Of a stretch of 64,000 nt of DNA, positions 9,019 to 16,929 are shown one piece after another. A program made the position numbers and the translations under genes. The DNA is taken from assembly GCF_900113575.1 (NCBI RefSeq), contig NZ_FOPV01000005.1, positions 1-64,000 on the forward strand. Reading direction: 5' to 3'. The DNA comes from Nitrosospira sp. Nsp14 (GTDB lineage Bacteria > Pseudomonadota > Gammaproteobacteria > Burkholderiales > Nitrosomonadaceae). Positions within the stretch are counted from its first letter, which is position 1. Every line of letters begins with the position of its first letter. The notes beneath the pieces are model-generated. The model ran no database searches. It saw only the letters and a list, made by a program, of their open reading frames with translations, and was not told where the DNA came from.

Positions 9019-9077
9019 CGGTGCGTGGAGCCGGAATCGAACCGGCATGGGCGGTTAAGCCCGAGGGATTTTAAGTC
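9019..9077 (-). pseudogene. 3' fragment of a tRNA-Leu(UAA) gene
   Basis: On the minus strand the segment holds an anticodon loop with TAA (GACTTAAAATCCC), a long variable arm with stem GGGC-TTAACC-GCCC, a perfect T arm (GCCGG-TTCGATT-CCGGC) and the acceptor 3' strand TCCACGC plus ACCG instead of ACCA. The 5' half (acceptor 5' strand GCGTGGA, D arm, anticodon 5' stem) is not present upstream; the anticodon stem no longer pairs. This is what remains when an element integrates into the 3' part of a tRNA gene and duplicates the attachment core. It is not a functional tRNA. Confidence 0.7.
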
Positions 9078-9368
9078 AACGCTTGCAGCGTTGCCCGATC
9101 AACGTAAGGGCGCAGAGCAAGAGGCAGAGCAGGGGCGCGGCGGAGGGGAGCAGGGAAGGAGACCAGGAGACGAAGCCGAAGGGAGGAGACCGGGCTGGGG
9201 CCAGGGCGCCGATACCGCTCCAGCGAAGCATGGATTCCGTTTTTTACCACGCCTTTCGGCTGCGCTCGCGCTCTATGTGGGTCAACGCACTGATGAGACG
9301 CGTTAAAAGGGTAAATATATAACCGTATTTTATATACATGCTTCGAATCTATTGAAAGGAGAGCGGCA

Positions 9369-9449
9369 ATGAATAGCATCGCATCCTGGATAGCGTACAT
9401 AGTGATACTGGTCGTCGGTTCGGGGTTATTAGGAATTGGTTGGGTCTAA
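9369..9449 (+). CDS. Small membrane protein (26 residues)
   Basis: A good ribosome site (AAAGGAGAGCGGC) precedes the ATG at 9369. The product starts MNSIASWIAYIVILVVGSG and ends GIGWV: one membrane helix and almost nothing else. A similar 24-residue gene is at 30822-30896 (MNSIIWWVGLIVVIIAV), so this belongs to the class of tiny single-helix proteins common in proteobacteria. Its function is unknown. The last codons and stop form the first unit of a 16-bp tandem array, so the 3' end of the gene has been multiplied. Confidence is limited by size. Confidence 0.6.
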   Translation: MNSIASWIAYIVILVVGSGLLGIGWV

Positions 9450-9549
9450 AGGGGGTTGGATCTAAAGGGGGTTGGATCTAAAGGGGGTTGGATCTAAAGG
9501 GGGTTGGATCTAAAGGGGGTTGGATCTAAAGGGGGTTGGGTCTAAAGGG
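9438..9549 (+). repeat. Tandem array, seven 16-bp units
   Basis: The unit GGTTGGATCTAAAGGG occurs seven times head to tail, beginning at 9438, 9454, 9470, 9486, 9502, 9518 and 9534. The first and last units have G instead of A in GGRTC; the five inner ones are identical. The array starts inside the stop region of the 9369-9449 gene and each unit carries its TAA. Perfect identity of inner units points to recent slippage or unequal exchange. Confidence 0.95.
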
Positions 9550-9598
9550 CTGCGTTGGGTTCGCAGGCCCCAGTAAATATTTGAGGAAGGAGATGACC

Positions 9599-9892
9599 AT
9601 GAATCAAGATACGACAGATGTTTCCCTCGTTAAGTGGGCACTCGGCGGTGCTGCGCTCGGCGCGCTTACGATGTTTCTTATGGATCCCGACCGCGGCAAC
9701 CGGCGCCGGGCATTGGCGAAGGACAAGGCGTACAGCATGGCAGTCCGGACACGCAAGCAGATCGATGCCAAGACACGCGATCTTGCCAACCGAGCAAAAG
9801 GCCTGCGGGCGGAGGCGAAGCACCTCGTGTCCGGGGATAGTTCCGGAAGTGACACCGCTGGCGATACGAATGCGAGCCCGAATGCGAAGTAA
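9599..9892 (+). CDS. YtxH-like small membrane-anchored protein
   Basis: 97 residues from ATG 9599, preceded by the ribosome site GAGGAAGGAG. A membrane helix at residues 11-27 (WALGGAALGALTMFLMD) is followed by DPDRGNRRRALAKDKA, a motif common in proteins that carry an N-terminal YtxH/glycine-zipper-like helix and often precede BON or stress genes. An amphipathic basic helix and a Ser/Asp/Asn-rich tail follow. It is probably an envelope-stress protein of the inner membrane. It begins 50 bases after the 16-bp array and may be cotranscribed with the small gene at 9369. Confidence 0.75.
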   Translation: MNQDTTDVSLVKWALGGAALGALTMFLMDPDRGNRRRALAKDKAYSMAVRTRKQIDAKTRDLANRAKGLRAEAKHLVSGDSSGSDTAGDTNASPNAK

Positions 9893-10340
9893 GGAGGAGC
9901 GACGGAAAACGGCGTGCGGAATGGGGATGACGTAGCCGGGGATGACATAACCCTATCCCGGCATTCCGCTAGACTATACGGCTACGGATTTGGGAGAGGA
10001 TTGGAAGGAGGGGGCGCGCATTCACCCATTGGTTCCCCCAGGTCCTTACGCTCAACTCCAGGGACAGGCCACTTCTGCTATCGACACGAGTGGAGATCGG
10101 GGGCCCGTGTTGGTGGATCCCCGATCTCGCGGAATAAAAAAGTTGGCTGGCTTGCCCGGGAAAGGCTGGCTGGCTGAAAGGCCACTGGCGTAGGAGAAAC
10201 CCAGTGGCAACGGATACGTGAATGCGTTTGGCTCGACCGATAGGGCAAGCCCCCTTACCCCCTTAACCGGGTTATTGGTTAAGGCAAATGCGGGTGACAT
10301 CTGCGGGGCCATGGTTTACCAAGGTGCAAGCCTGTTGCCT
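9893..10340. other. Gap without a recognisable gene
   Basis: About 450 bases with short overlapping ORFs on both strands, none with motifs or a convincing start. No tandem repeat or terminator was recognised. Confidence 0.5.
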
Positions 10341-10341
10341 G

Positions 10342-10378
10342 TATAATGTTAAACGATAATAAGAATGATTCGCATTAT
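10342..10378 (+). promoter_or_regulatory. TATAAT box with adjoining Fur-box-like palindrome
   Basis: TATAAT at 10342-10347 is followed by ATAATAAGAATGATTCGCATTAT at 10356-10378 (quoted in part: GATAATAAGAATGATTCG). Comparing that 23-mer with its own reverse complement gives 18 matches out of 22 non-central positions, and it fits the NAT-type triplets of Fur boxes (GATAATGATAATCATTATC). Iron-loaded Fur would repress here. No recognised gene follows on the plus strand, so the target may be lost, very small or an RNA. Confidence 0.55.
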
Positions 10379-10556
10379 ACATATCCTGCGTGATGAAGCA
10401 AGCGATTTCTTGATCTTCAAACGCTTTGGCTGATGCACAGCTTCCTTCATTTCCTTCAGCATGGCCGAATCAGGAAACATCCCCCTTTTTTTATGCCACG
10501 GGGTCAGGGCACGGTTTCAGCGCGGGAGGAGTTTAAATCGCGGTTGCGGCACAGCC

Positions 10557-10880
10557 TTACCGGGTCGTCCCTTTTATTTGTCCGTACACGATTTGCTCGA
10601 GTTCAGTGTTCGTGGTTTCAGCGGTGCAGCTTCCACCTTGCGCGCCGCGTAGGGTATCTTCTTTTACTTTACACACGCTTGCAGCCACGCGAGCCGGAAT
10701 CTCGACCGTGGTCGGAATCTGCCTGACTTCAACTCTGAGATCTTTGGCAAGATTGGCTGCAACGCCACTGAGATCAACCCTGACCAGCCCCGGACTGTGC
10801 TGCGCGAAGGCAATTGGCGACAAACTGAAAATAAGTGCTGAGCCGGCTGCCGCCAGCATGAATTTAACATTTTTCATTCT
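10557..10880 (-). CDS. Small exported protein of unknown function
   Basis: 107 residues from the ATG at 10878-10880, with ribosome site AAAGGAGTTAAG. A signal peptide (FMLAAAGSALIFSLSPIAFA, cleavage after AFA near residue 25) leads to a mature protein of about 80 residues with VRVDLSGVAANLAKDLRVEV, then PTTVEIPARVAASVC, a second Cys near the end and a C-terminal TELEQIVYGQIKG helix. The two cysteines could form a disulfide in the periplasm. I do not recognise the family. The Fur-like palindrome lies beyond its 3' end and cannot control it. Confidence 0.75.
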   Translation of the reverse strand, partial: RMKNVKFMLAAAGSALIFSLSPIAFAQHSPGLVRVDLSGVAANLAKDLRVEVRQIPTTVEIPARVAASVCKVKEDTLRGAQGGSCTAETTNTELEQIVYGQIKGTTR

Positions 10881-11149
10881 TAACTCCTTTATTGGATGAA
10901 CGGGGATGGCGGGACTGGCTGTCCTGCGCCGGGCATCCGGGTTGAGCGACCTTACAGACCGCGATGGCAAGGGAAAGTGTTCGAACAGACAGTTTTAGGG
11001 AAAACCCCCAGCCTGTTCCGTGCGCTGCCGCACGCTAGCGCTCGCCGCCGGGGGGAACCAGAGAGCAGGCATGCTGCTCTATATTCCGCAATTCCTCTAG
11101 GAACGATCATGAGCGGCATCAAGAGTCGGGGAGGGCGGTGGGGAGAGCA

Positions 11150-11953
11150 GTGATAAGCGATGAGCTTGACCACGCGCGGCGCAGGTGGCTGAAGACGCTT
11201 GCCGCCAGCGCTACGGCAGCGGTGCCAGTGGTGCTTAATGCGCGAGGCTCAACCATGGCAAGCGAGGTATTCACGGTGTACACATTCGGGGATTCCATCC
11301 TCGACTGTGCCCGGTACAACGAGTATGGGGTACACCCCGGCCAGCTGATCGTGCGGAATGATGATGGCCTGTTCCCTGATTTCAAAGGACGCGACTTGTC
11401 GTCATCCGCTCCCGCGCGGCTCGACCACCGCGCCCAGGATCGGGCCACGGTAGATGACCTGCCGCGGCAGGGACGCGTGCTCGACCTGTCCGGTCCTGCA
11501 GTGGCACTGGTGACAATTGGCGGAAACGACCTTCTCACCGGTTTGGCCGCGGACCGGGGCGGCGGTATGGTGCGCTTCGAGCAGGCGCTTGACACCTTCC
11601 TGCGCACGCTGCCCGTGCGCCCGGTCCTGCTTGGGACAGTCTTCGATCCCACCTTTGGCGACGACTCCCGCAATTTTTTGAGTATTGATGCGCGCATTGC
11701 CCGGCCCAATCTGAACCGCATCAATGCCATTATCGCGGAGCTGGCTGCGCGACATGGCCAGCTCGTCGATGTGCATCGTCACTTTCTGGGCGGAGACCCA
11801 TCCTGGTTCACGCGCACGATCGAACCCAGCCTACGGGGCGCATCGGAAGTTCGCGCCGCATTTCTGCCTGCGGTGCTGAAGGCGCGCGAGGACCAGCCCG
11901 GCGCGGCACGGGCGGCACTTCCGACGAGGCGCCGTCGGTGGTGGATGTGGTGA
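11150..11953 (+). CDS. SGNH/GDSL-type hydrolase with Tat-like signal
   Basis: 267 residues from the GTG at 11150, which follows GGGGAGAGCA. The N-terminus ARRRWLKTLAASATAAVPVV has the form of a twin-arginine signal. Block I reads YTFGDSILD, giving the nucleophilic Ser, and block III reads VTIGGNDLL. The usual block V Asp-x-x-His is less clear; VDVHRHFLGGDPSWFTRTIE is the candidate. Such enzymes are esterases or lipases acting on acyl or acetyl esters, here probably outside the cytoplasm. The C-terminal RRRRWWMW is unusual and strongly basic and aromatic. The gene is followed after 67 bases by a small gene on the same strand. Confidence 0.8.
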   Translation: MISDELDHARRRWLKTLAASATAAVPVVLNARGSTMASEVFTVYTFGDSILDCARYNEYGVHPGQLIVRNDDGLFPDFKGRDLSSSAPARLDHRAQDRATVDDLPRQGRVLDLSGPAVALVTIGGNDLLTGLAADRGGGMVRFEQALDTFLRTLPVRPVLLGTVFDPTFGDDSRNFLSIDARIARPNLNRINAIIAELAARHGQLVDVHRHFLGGDPSWFTRTIEPSLRGASEVRAAFLPAVLKAREDQPGAARAALPTRRRRWWMW

Positions 11954-12020
11954 GTGGTCCATTCGTCGCAAATAGACCCCGGCGTCCTCGGCGCGACGAC
12001 AGGAGATATGGGGGTCGGGC

Positions 12021-12245
12021 ATGAGCATACGCGTGGAGTGCTACAGCGGCTATCGCGGCGAACTGGAGCCATCAGCGTTCTGGCTGGGCGAGCGCCGGCT
12101 CGCGGTGCGCGCGCTGACCGACCGTTGGTACGCGCGGCAGCAGCGCTGGTTCAGAGTCGAGGCCGATGATGGAAGCATGTACGTCCTGCGGCATGATGAG
12201 TCAAGCGGAAATTGGGAAATTGCCGCATACCGCCGCGATGCCTGA
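12021..12245 (+). CDS. Conserved small hypothetical protein
   Basis: 74 residues. It starts MSIRVECYSGYRGELEPSAF, continues with RALTDRWYARQQRWFRVEAD and ends with VLRHDESSGNWEIAAY. I recognise this as a widespread, uncharacterised cytoplasmic family with the pattern ECYSGYRGxxxPxxFWLG and a closing HDExxxxWEL. No signal peptide or membrane segment. GGGGTC just before the ATG is a weak ribosome site. It may be cotranscribed with the SGNH hydrolase upstream. Confidence 0.75.
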   Translation: MSIRVECYSGYRGELEPSAFWLGERRLAVRALTDRWYARQQRWFRVEADDGSMYVLRHDESSGNWEIAAYRRDA

Positions 12246-12398
12246 CCTCAATGTGATCCGGCGATCTGACAGGACTTTATGGGATGCCATGCTCACGCAC
12301 CGTCGGAACGGCGGATAATTGAGCCGGCGGCGCTGCCGCAATGCCACGATGCCGCGTTCATGCAAAAAACTCGGGACCATTACCGGGCCATTCAGGGC

Positions 12399-13160
12399 TC
12401 AGTTCCGGGGAGCAGAGCCGGTTGACGATGCGGTAATGGTGGCGGAGCGGTAATAGATTTCGCTGGTATCCTCAAACCCCGAATCAATCCCAAACAACAA
12501 CCACAAGGTTCCGGTTGCGTCGCTCCTGGCCATGAGGGGCGTGGCACTGGTCAGCGTTTTCCACTCGAATCGCGGCTGGTTGCACTCGGTGTTGGTTCCG
12601 GCGATGTTCCCCAGTACGACAGCATTTTTTCCTCCCCGGGCCTGGTTACCTTTATCGATGTTCATCCGATATTCAGTGTCGATGGCCACCGTGAGAGGCT
12701 CAACGGGCGTGGCCCCCGCCTTCAGAAACACTGACTCGCCCGGAGCCCCTCCGACGCCGACGCAGCCGGCGGGGGCATCGGTAAGAAACGTGACGCTAAA
12801 GGTAAGCAGGTAGTCCTGGTTGGGGGCGAATCCGGTGAATTTCTTCTTTATATAGATGAAAAGATCGTCGCTCCGGTTAGTGCCGGCGGTGTAGAGGCCA
12901 TAGCCGCCGAATAGGTCGGGGAGCCGGCGAGGCTTGACGACTACATCGGTGGGTTGCGTGTCGGACGTATAGTCTGAATGCCCGCCGAGCCAGTCATTGG
13001 CGGTTTTATTGAAATTTTCGCTGATTTCCGGTGGTTTCGCGTCCGGACCTCGCATTCCATCACGCCCTTCCGGACCACCCTGTCCCATCGGTCGACCGGC
13101 ACAACCGCCCAGAAGAACCGGCGCAAAAGCAATAAAGATCAACATCTTTGTTATACGCAT
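12399..13160 (-). CDS. Putative lipoprotein of unknown function
   Basis: 253 residues from the ATG at 13158-13160, with ribosome site AAAAGGAGTCC. A lipobox LLGGC puts the modified Cys near residue 20. The mature part starts with a Gly/Pro-rich linker (GRPMGQGGPEGRDGMRGPD) followed by a beta-rich domain with FNKTANDWLGGHSDYT, LPDLFGGYGLYTAGTNRSDD, then CVGVGGAPGESVFLKAG, a second Cys in NTECNQPRFEW and TGTLWLLFGIDSGFEDTSE. The layout resembles lectin or carbohydrate-binding beta-sandwich domains, but I see no assigned family. The protein is expected to be anchored in the outer or inner membrane facing the periplasm. Confidence 0.8.
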   Translation of the reverse strand: MRITKMLIFIAFAPVLLGGCAGRPMGQGGPEGRDGMRGPDAKPPEISENFNKTANDWLGGHSDYTSDTQPTDVVVKPRRLPDLFGGYGLYTAGTNRSDDLFIYIKKKFTGFAPNQDYLLTFSVTFLTDAPAGCVGVGGAPGESVFLKAGATPVEPLTVAIDTEYRMNIDKGNQARGGKNAVVLGNIAGTNTECNQPRFEWKTLTSATPLMARSDATGTLWLLFGIDSGFEDTSEIYYRSATITASSTGSAPRN

Positions 13161-13544
13161 GTGAGCGGACTCCTTTTCTGGATCAGAATGACCACGCCTC
13201 ACACCCTTCCATATCTCCCATGCTGCATACGTACTTTGTACTTTCGGGGAGCGCAAGAAAGATAACCGGGAGCAGGCGAACGGATGGATATGATCTTCAG
13301 TGTAGCAAAAGGGAACAGGCGTGCAACCATGAAAGCGCACCAGGGCCAGTGAGCTCGTCCCAACGTTTCCACCCAATTCAATACCCCAGCTCTCCACATC
13401 CTGCTCATCCTGCCTTGACAGCTTTGGATGCATGGCCTACGGTGAAAACGAACCTTCGATGAACTGCCAATGATCCTTGCCAAACTGTTCGCCGGACAAG
13501 GTCTTTGGCGCTCCCACCTTTTGTGGTTTCATAGGAGAGCAGGC

Positions 13545-14579
13545 ATGAAAACAAAAGATGACACCATGACTTCCCGGCGCCAGTTTGTCAGTGGCGTGAC
13601 TGCGGGTCTGGCTGCGGCGCTGACTACCCCCGCACTTGCCCAGCAGGGAGCCGCGGCTTCCAGCTCAAGAGCGGATACGCCGGGCCGGCGCGGGCAATCC
13701 AGCAAACAGGACCCCACTACCCAATACCGGCGTCCTCCCTTTCCCCCGCAGCAGCAGGACCCTCCGGGGCTTGCCGGCAAAATGGACCCCCGTCCGGATC
13801 ATGGCGAAACGAGCTACCGGGGGTCCGGTAAGCTGGTCGGCAGGAAAGCCCTTGTGACCGGGGGCGATTCCGGCATCGGCCGGGCCGCGGTTATCGCCTT
13901 TGCGCGGGAAGGCGCCGACGTTGCGATCAACTATCTGCCCGTAGAAGAGCCTGACGCGCGGGAGGTGGTCGAGCTGGTCCGGGCGGAAGGGCGCAAGGCG
14001 GTTGCCATCCCCGGCGATATCCGGGACGAGCGCTTCTGCGTCAAACTGGTGGCCGACGCGGTGCGGGAACTGGGCGGGCTGGATATCCTGGTCAACAACG
14101 CGGCGACGCAGGTAGCCCAGCATTCAATCGAGGAACTGACGACCGAACAGTTCGACTCCACGTTCAAAACCAACGTGTACGCAATGTTCTGGATCACCAA
14201 GGCGGCCATGCCGCACCTTGAACCCGGCTCGGCGATCATCAACACGTCGTCCGTGCAGGCTTACGATCCATCCCCTGGACTGCTGGATTATGCGCAGACG
14301 AAAGCGTGCATGGTGATCTTCACCAAGTCGCTGGCCAAGCAGGTCGCAAGGCGGGGCATTCGGGTAAATGCGGTGGCGCCGGGGCCGTTCTGGACGCCTC
14401 TGCAACCCACCGGCGGTCAACCTGCCGAAAAACTAATAGACTTCGGGGAACACACGCCTATGGGGCGCCCTGGCCAGCCCGCCGAACTGGGTGCTCTCTA
14501 TGTGTACCTTGCATCGCAGGATGCGAGTTATGCGACAGGACAAGTGTACGGAGCGTCAGGCGGAGAGGGGAATCCCTAG
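13545..14579 (+). CDS. Tat-exported short-chain dehydrogenase/reductase (YghA-like)
   Basis: 344 residues from ATG 13545 (ribosome site GGAGAGCAGGC). The N-terminus [20 protein letters not shown] is a twin-arginine signal ending PALAQ, unusual for the mainly cytoplasmic SDR family. After a Pro/Gln-rich linker ([15 protein letters not shown]) the SDR fold begins: cofactor motif TGGDSGIG at 105-112, NNAA at 184-187, catalytic Ser at 235-236 and YAQTK with Tyr249 and Lys253. The C-terminal half matches the YghA group, which reduces aldehydes or keto compounds with NAD(P)H. Export with a folded bound cofactor would explain the Tat signal. A later ATG at 13566 is possible. Confidence 0.9.
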   Translation: MKTKDDTMTSRRQFVSGVTAGLAAALTTPALAQQGAAASSSRADTPGRRGQSSKQDPTTQYRRPPFPPQQQDPPGLAGKMDPRPDHGETSYRGSGKLVGRKALVTGGDSGIGRAAVIAFAREGADVAINYLPVEEPDAREVVELVRAEGRKAVAIPGDIRDERFCVKLVADAVRELGGLDILVNNAATQVAQHSIEELTTEQFDSTFKTNVYAMFWITKAAMPHLEPGSAIINTSSVQAYDPSPGLLDYAQTKACMVIFTKSLAKQVARRGIRVNAVAPGPFWTPLQPTGGQPAEKLIDFGEHTPMGRPGQPAELGALYVYLASQDASYATGQVYGASGGEGNP

Positions 14580-14743
14580 CGTGTTGTCCGGAGGTCGCTT
14601 CCTTAACCAGCAGGGAATTACGTATGTCGACTGTCAAGGGCTGTCGAAGCCGGTTGAGGCTGATTTGACGTGGATTTCGGGTATCCATCCCATCTTCATA
14701 TACGTCATAATTTGACATCATATTAATCGACGGAGCACGAGTC

Positions 14744-15244
14744 ATGCAAAGCATTCAGAGGATTACGCCGTGTTTGTGGTTCGATCGTCAGGCGGAGGAG
14801 GCGGCTGGGTTTTATACCGGTATTTTCCGGAATTCAAAGATCCTGAACATCTCCTACTATGGAGAGGCAGGCCAGGATGTCCACGGGCAGGCGCCGGGAA
14901 TCGTGATGACCGTCGCTTTCGAGCTCGATGGGTATAAATTCACCGCCCTTAATGGCGGGCCCCACTTTAAGTTCAACGAAGCGATCTCATTCCAGATCAA
15001 TTGCGACGATCAGGAAGAGGTGGATTTTTACTGGGAGAAGCTGGGCGAGGGCGGTGACGAGAAAGCGCGGCAATGCGGCTGGTTAAAGGACAAGTATGGC
15101 GTTTCCTGGCAGGTGGTCCCCGTTGTTCTGATGGAAATGCTGAACGACTCCGATAAGCAGAAATCCCAAAAGGTAATGAAAGCGATGTTGCAAATGAAGA
15201 AAATCGACATCGCCGAACTGCATCGAGCCGCAGTCGCGGAATAG
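14744..15244 (+). CDS. VOC-superfamily (PhnB-like) protein
   Basis: 166 residues. The start MQSIQRITPCLWFDRQAEEA, then FYTGIFRNSKI, and the block GPHFKFNEAISFQINCDDQE followed by WLKDKYGVSWQVVP are characteristic of PhnB-like members of the glyoxalase/bleomycin-resistance superfamily (formerly described as 3-demethylubiquinone-9 methyltransferase domain). The fold consists of paired beta-alpha-beta-beta-beta units. The biochemical role of this group is not settled. It is cytoplasmic, with no signal peptide. It lies alone between two gaps. Confidence 0.88.
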   Translation: MQSIQRITPCLWFDRQAEEAAGFYTGIFRNSKILNISYYGEAGQDVHGQAPGIVMTVAFELDGYKFTALNGGPHFKFNEAISFQINCDDQEEVDFYWEKLGEGGDEKARQCGWLKDKYGVSWQVVPVVLMEMLNDSDKQKSQKVMKAMLQMKKIDIAELHRAAVAE

Positions 15245-15483
15245 CTCAATTTCATCATGAAATCAATCGTAGGGGATAGCCTCCCTAGTCGGGGGCTACG
15301 GGCAATTCTGCAATAAATGGAACGCTGTTGAAAAGGTAATACACTCTATTTATCAGGCATGCTGTCTTTATGATGCTTCCCGGTATGTTCGCTATGCCAC
15401 CGACCATGGTGCCCTTCCGAATCATCCTGTTCCCATGCAATTGCACGTTCGTTTCTTCCTAATTTTCGACAAGGAGAATAATC

Positions 15484-16239
15484 ATGCCCAGAATTGAGGG
15501 AACAAATGGTGGCGATAACTTGATAGGCACGAGCGTTGATGACTCGATTTACGCTCTTGGTGACGCTGACTTTTTCGAAGCGGGCGCAGGCAACGACCAT
15601 GTGGACCTCGGCGATGGCGATGACCTTGGCTCTGCTGGACCAGGTAACGATTATGTAGACGCCGGGAATGGCAACGACTTCGTAGACGGCTTGGACGGCA
15701 GCGACATACTGCGCGGCGGCGAGGGAAATGATTCACTCTTCGGGGGTTACCAAGTGAACTACACTGGTATCGTCGATAAACTCTACGGAGACGCTGGTAA
15801 CGATTATTTAGTCACGTCTGACGGTAATGATTATCTAAACGGGGGAACCGGGCAGGATACGCTTAATGCAGGATCGGGAAACGATTCCCTCTACGGCGAA
15901 GCTGGTAACGATGCTCTGCTTGGGGGAGGCGGGAATGATTATCTAAACGGCGGGATGGGGCAGGATTCAGTTTATGGAGGAGCGGGAAGGGATACGTTCG
16001 ATTTCGATTCTGCAAAAGAAAGCAAAACCCAGACACCGGACATCATAAGGGATTTTAGCGGTTCCCAAAGAGGAGAGGGCGATGTCATAGACCTTGCGGC
16101 CCTTAACATTACAAGCGTCGCGAGCCTCTCATATACTAATAGTGTGTTGGCCGCGAATGCGTCGGGCGGCAACCATATTGAAATATTTCTGGAAGGAAAT
16201 CCCCCGTTGAACCTTTCAGTGGACGTAATATTGCAATGA
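15484..16239 (+). CDS. RTX calcium-binding repeat protein
   Basis: 251 residues made mostly of RTX nonapeptides of the type GGxGNDxLx, for example LRGGEGNDSLFGG, LYGDAGNDYL, LNGGTGQDTL, LYGEAGNDALLGGGGNDYLN and VYGGAGRDTFDF. These fold into a calcium-binding beta-roll. The C-terminal part (SKTQTPDIIRDFSGSQRGEG, DVIDLAALNITS) is the type I secretion-associated end found after RTX arrays. There is no N-terminal signal, consistent with ABC (type I) export. No enzymatic domain is present. A weak ribosome site (AAGGAGAATA) precedes the ATG. A broken RTX gene is found at 53210-53642. Confidence 0.9.
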   Translation: MPRIEGTNGGDNLIGTSVDDSIYALGDADFFEAGAGNDHVDLGDGDDLGSAGPGNDYVDAGNGNDFVDGLDGSDILRGGEGNDSLFGGYQVNYTGIVDKLYGDAGNDYLVTSDGNDYLNGGTGQDTLNAGSGNDSLYGEAGNDALLGGGGNDYLNGGMGQDSVYGGAGRDTFDFDSAKESKTQTPDIIRDFSGSQRGEGDVIDLAALNITSVASLSYTNSVLAANASGGNHIEIFLEGNPPLNLSVDVILQ

Positions 16240-16249
16240 ACCGGTAGTG

Positions 16250-16284
16250 CTCTGCCAGTGGTTTTTCATACGCCATTGGTAGAG
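16250..16284 (+). terminator. Hairpin after the RTX gene
   Basis: CTCTGCCAGTGG (16250-16261) pairs with CCATTGGTAGAG (16273-16284) with two G-T pairs, eleven bases after the RTX stop codon. Only a short, interrupted T-run follows (TGATTCTTTCG), so this is a weak or partial terminator. Confidence 0.5.
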
Positions 16285-16512
16285 TGATTCTTTCGTAATG
16301 CAGCAAGCAGGGCGCAATTATCCGGCAGCTTCACGGGTTGATCTGCCGGGCGTGCCAGATCCTGTTTTATGATTTAGCGCCGTAATTTTATCTTTCCAGG
16401 CTTCCCTTCCGTCGATCTCGAACTGAAACTGATACAGGTCACAAATAAGCGCGTCGATGCATAAGCTGGCAACAGCCACAAATCGAGTATTTTTGACCCT
16501 GGTTCTAGCAGC

Positions 16513-16929
16513 CTATTGGCATGCCTTCAGCTTTTCCACGAGATGAGGTACCGCTTCGCTGCGAAGCTGAAGGGTCAGTCGTGATCCTGCTGTATCGCGA
16601 AAAACAAGCAGATAGTCTTCTTCAGTGAGTGAATGACACATTTCCAAGTCTTCAAGAGGCGTAGGGTATTGTTGAACAATGTTATTGCTATCTGACATCT
16701 TACCCAATTGATTCTCAAGCTCTACCACTTGCCTGCTTAGTCCTTCACAATTCCTTTGAATGCGCATCGCAGCGTTCTGAGCCGTACCGGCAAGTTCTTG
16801 CAATTTAGTAATTTTTTTCTGAACCTCAGGGTTGGGCTGCATTTCAATGATTTGTCGTAGTGCGACGATTTCCCGCGCAATGACATGTATATCGTCAAAG
16901 TTAATGCTCAGCTTGGTTTTTGGATCCAT
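16513..16929 (-). CDS. Coiled-coil protein of unknown function
   Basis: 138 residues from the ATG at 16927-16929, preceded by GGGGAGAAAATA. The N-terminal part (NFDDIHVIAREIVALRQIIE to about residue 80) is predicted as long helices with heptad-like leucines; the C-terminal part (LTEEDYLLVFRDTAGSRLTL, LRSEAVPHLVEKL) looks like a small beta-alpha unit. No membrane segment. I recognise no family. It is convergent with the RTX gene. Confidence 0.7.
   Translation of the reverse strand: MDPKTKLSINFDDIHVIAREIVALRQIIEMQPNPEVQKKITKLQELAGTAQNAAMRIQRNCEGLSRQVVELENQLGKMSDSNNIVQQYPTPLEDLEMCHSLTEEDYLLVFRDTAGSRLTLQLRSEAVPHLVEKLKACQ

Noticed and set aside
9071-9400. 109-residue ORF on the minus strand over the tRNA fragment
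   Set aside because: Made of purine/pyrimidine-biased sequence and reads through the tRNA-Leu relic; not a plausible protein.
9438-9549. Possible CRISPR array
   Set aside because: The 16-bp units are directly adjacent with no spacers, and no cas genes are seen; it is a simple tandem repeat.
10433-10726. 97-residue ORF after the Fur-like site
   Set aside because: Considered as the Fur target, but it overlaps the signal-peptide gene on the minus strand, and its sequence is Arg/Phe-rich without motif.
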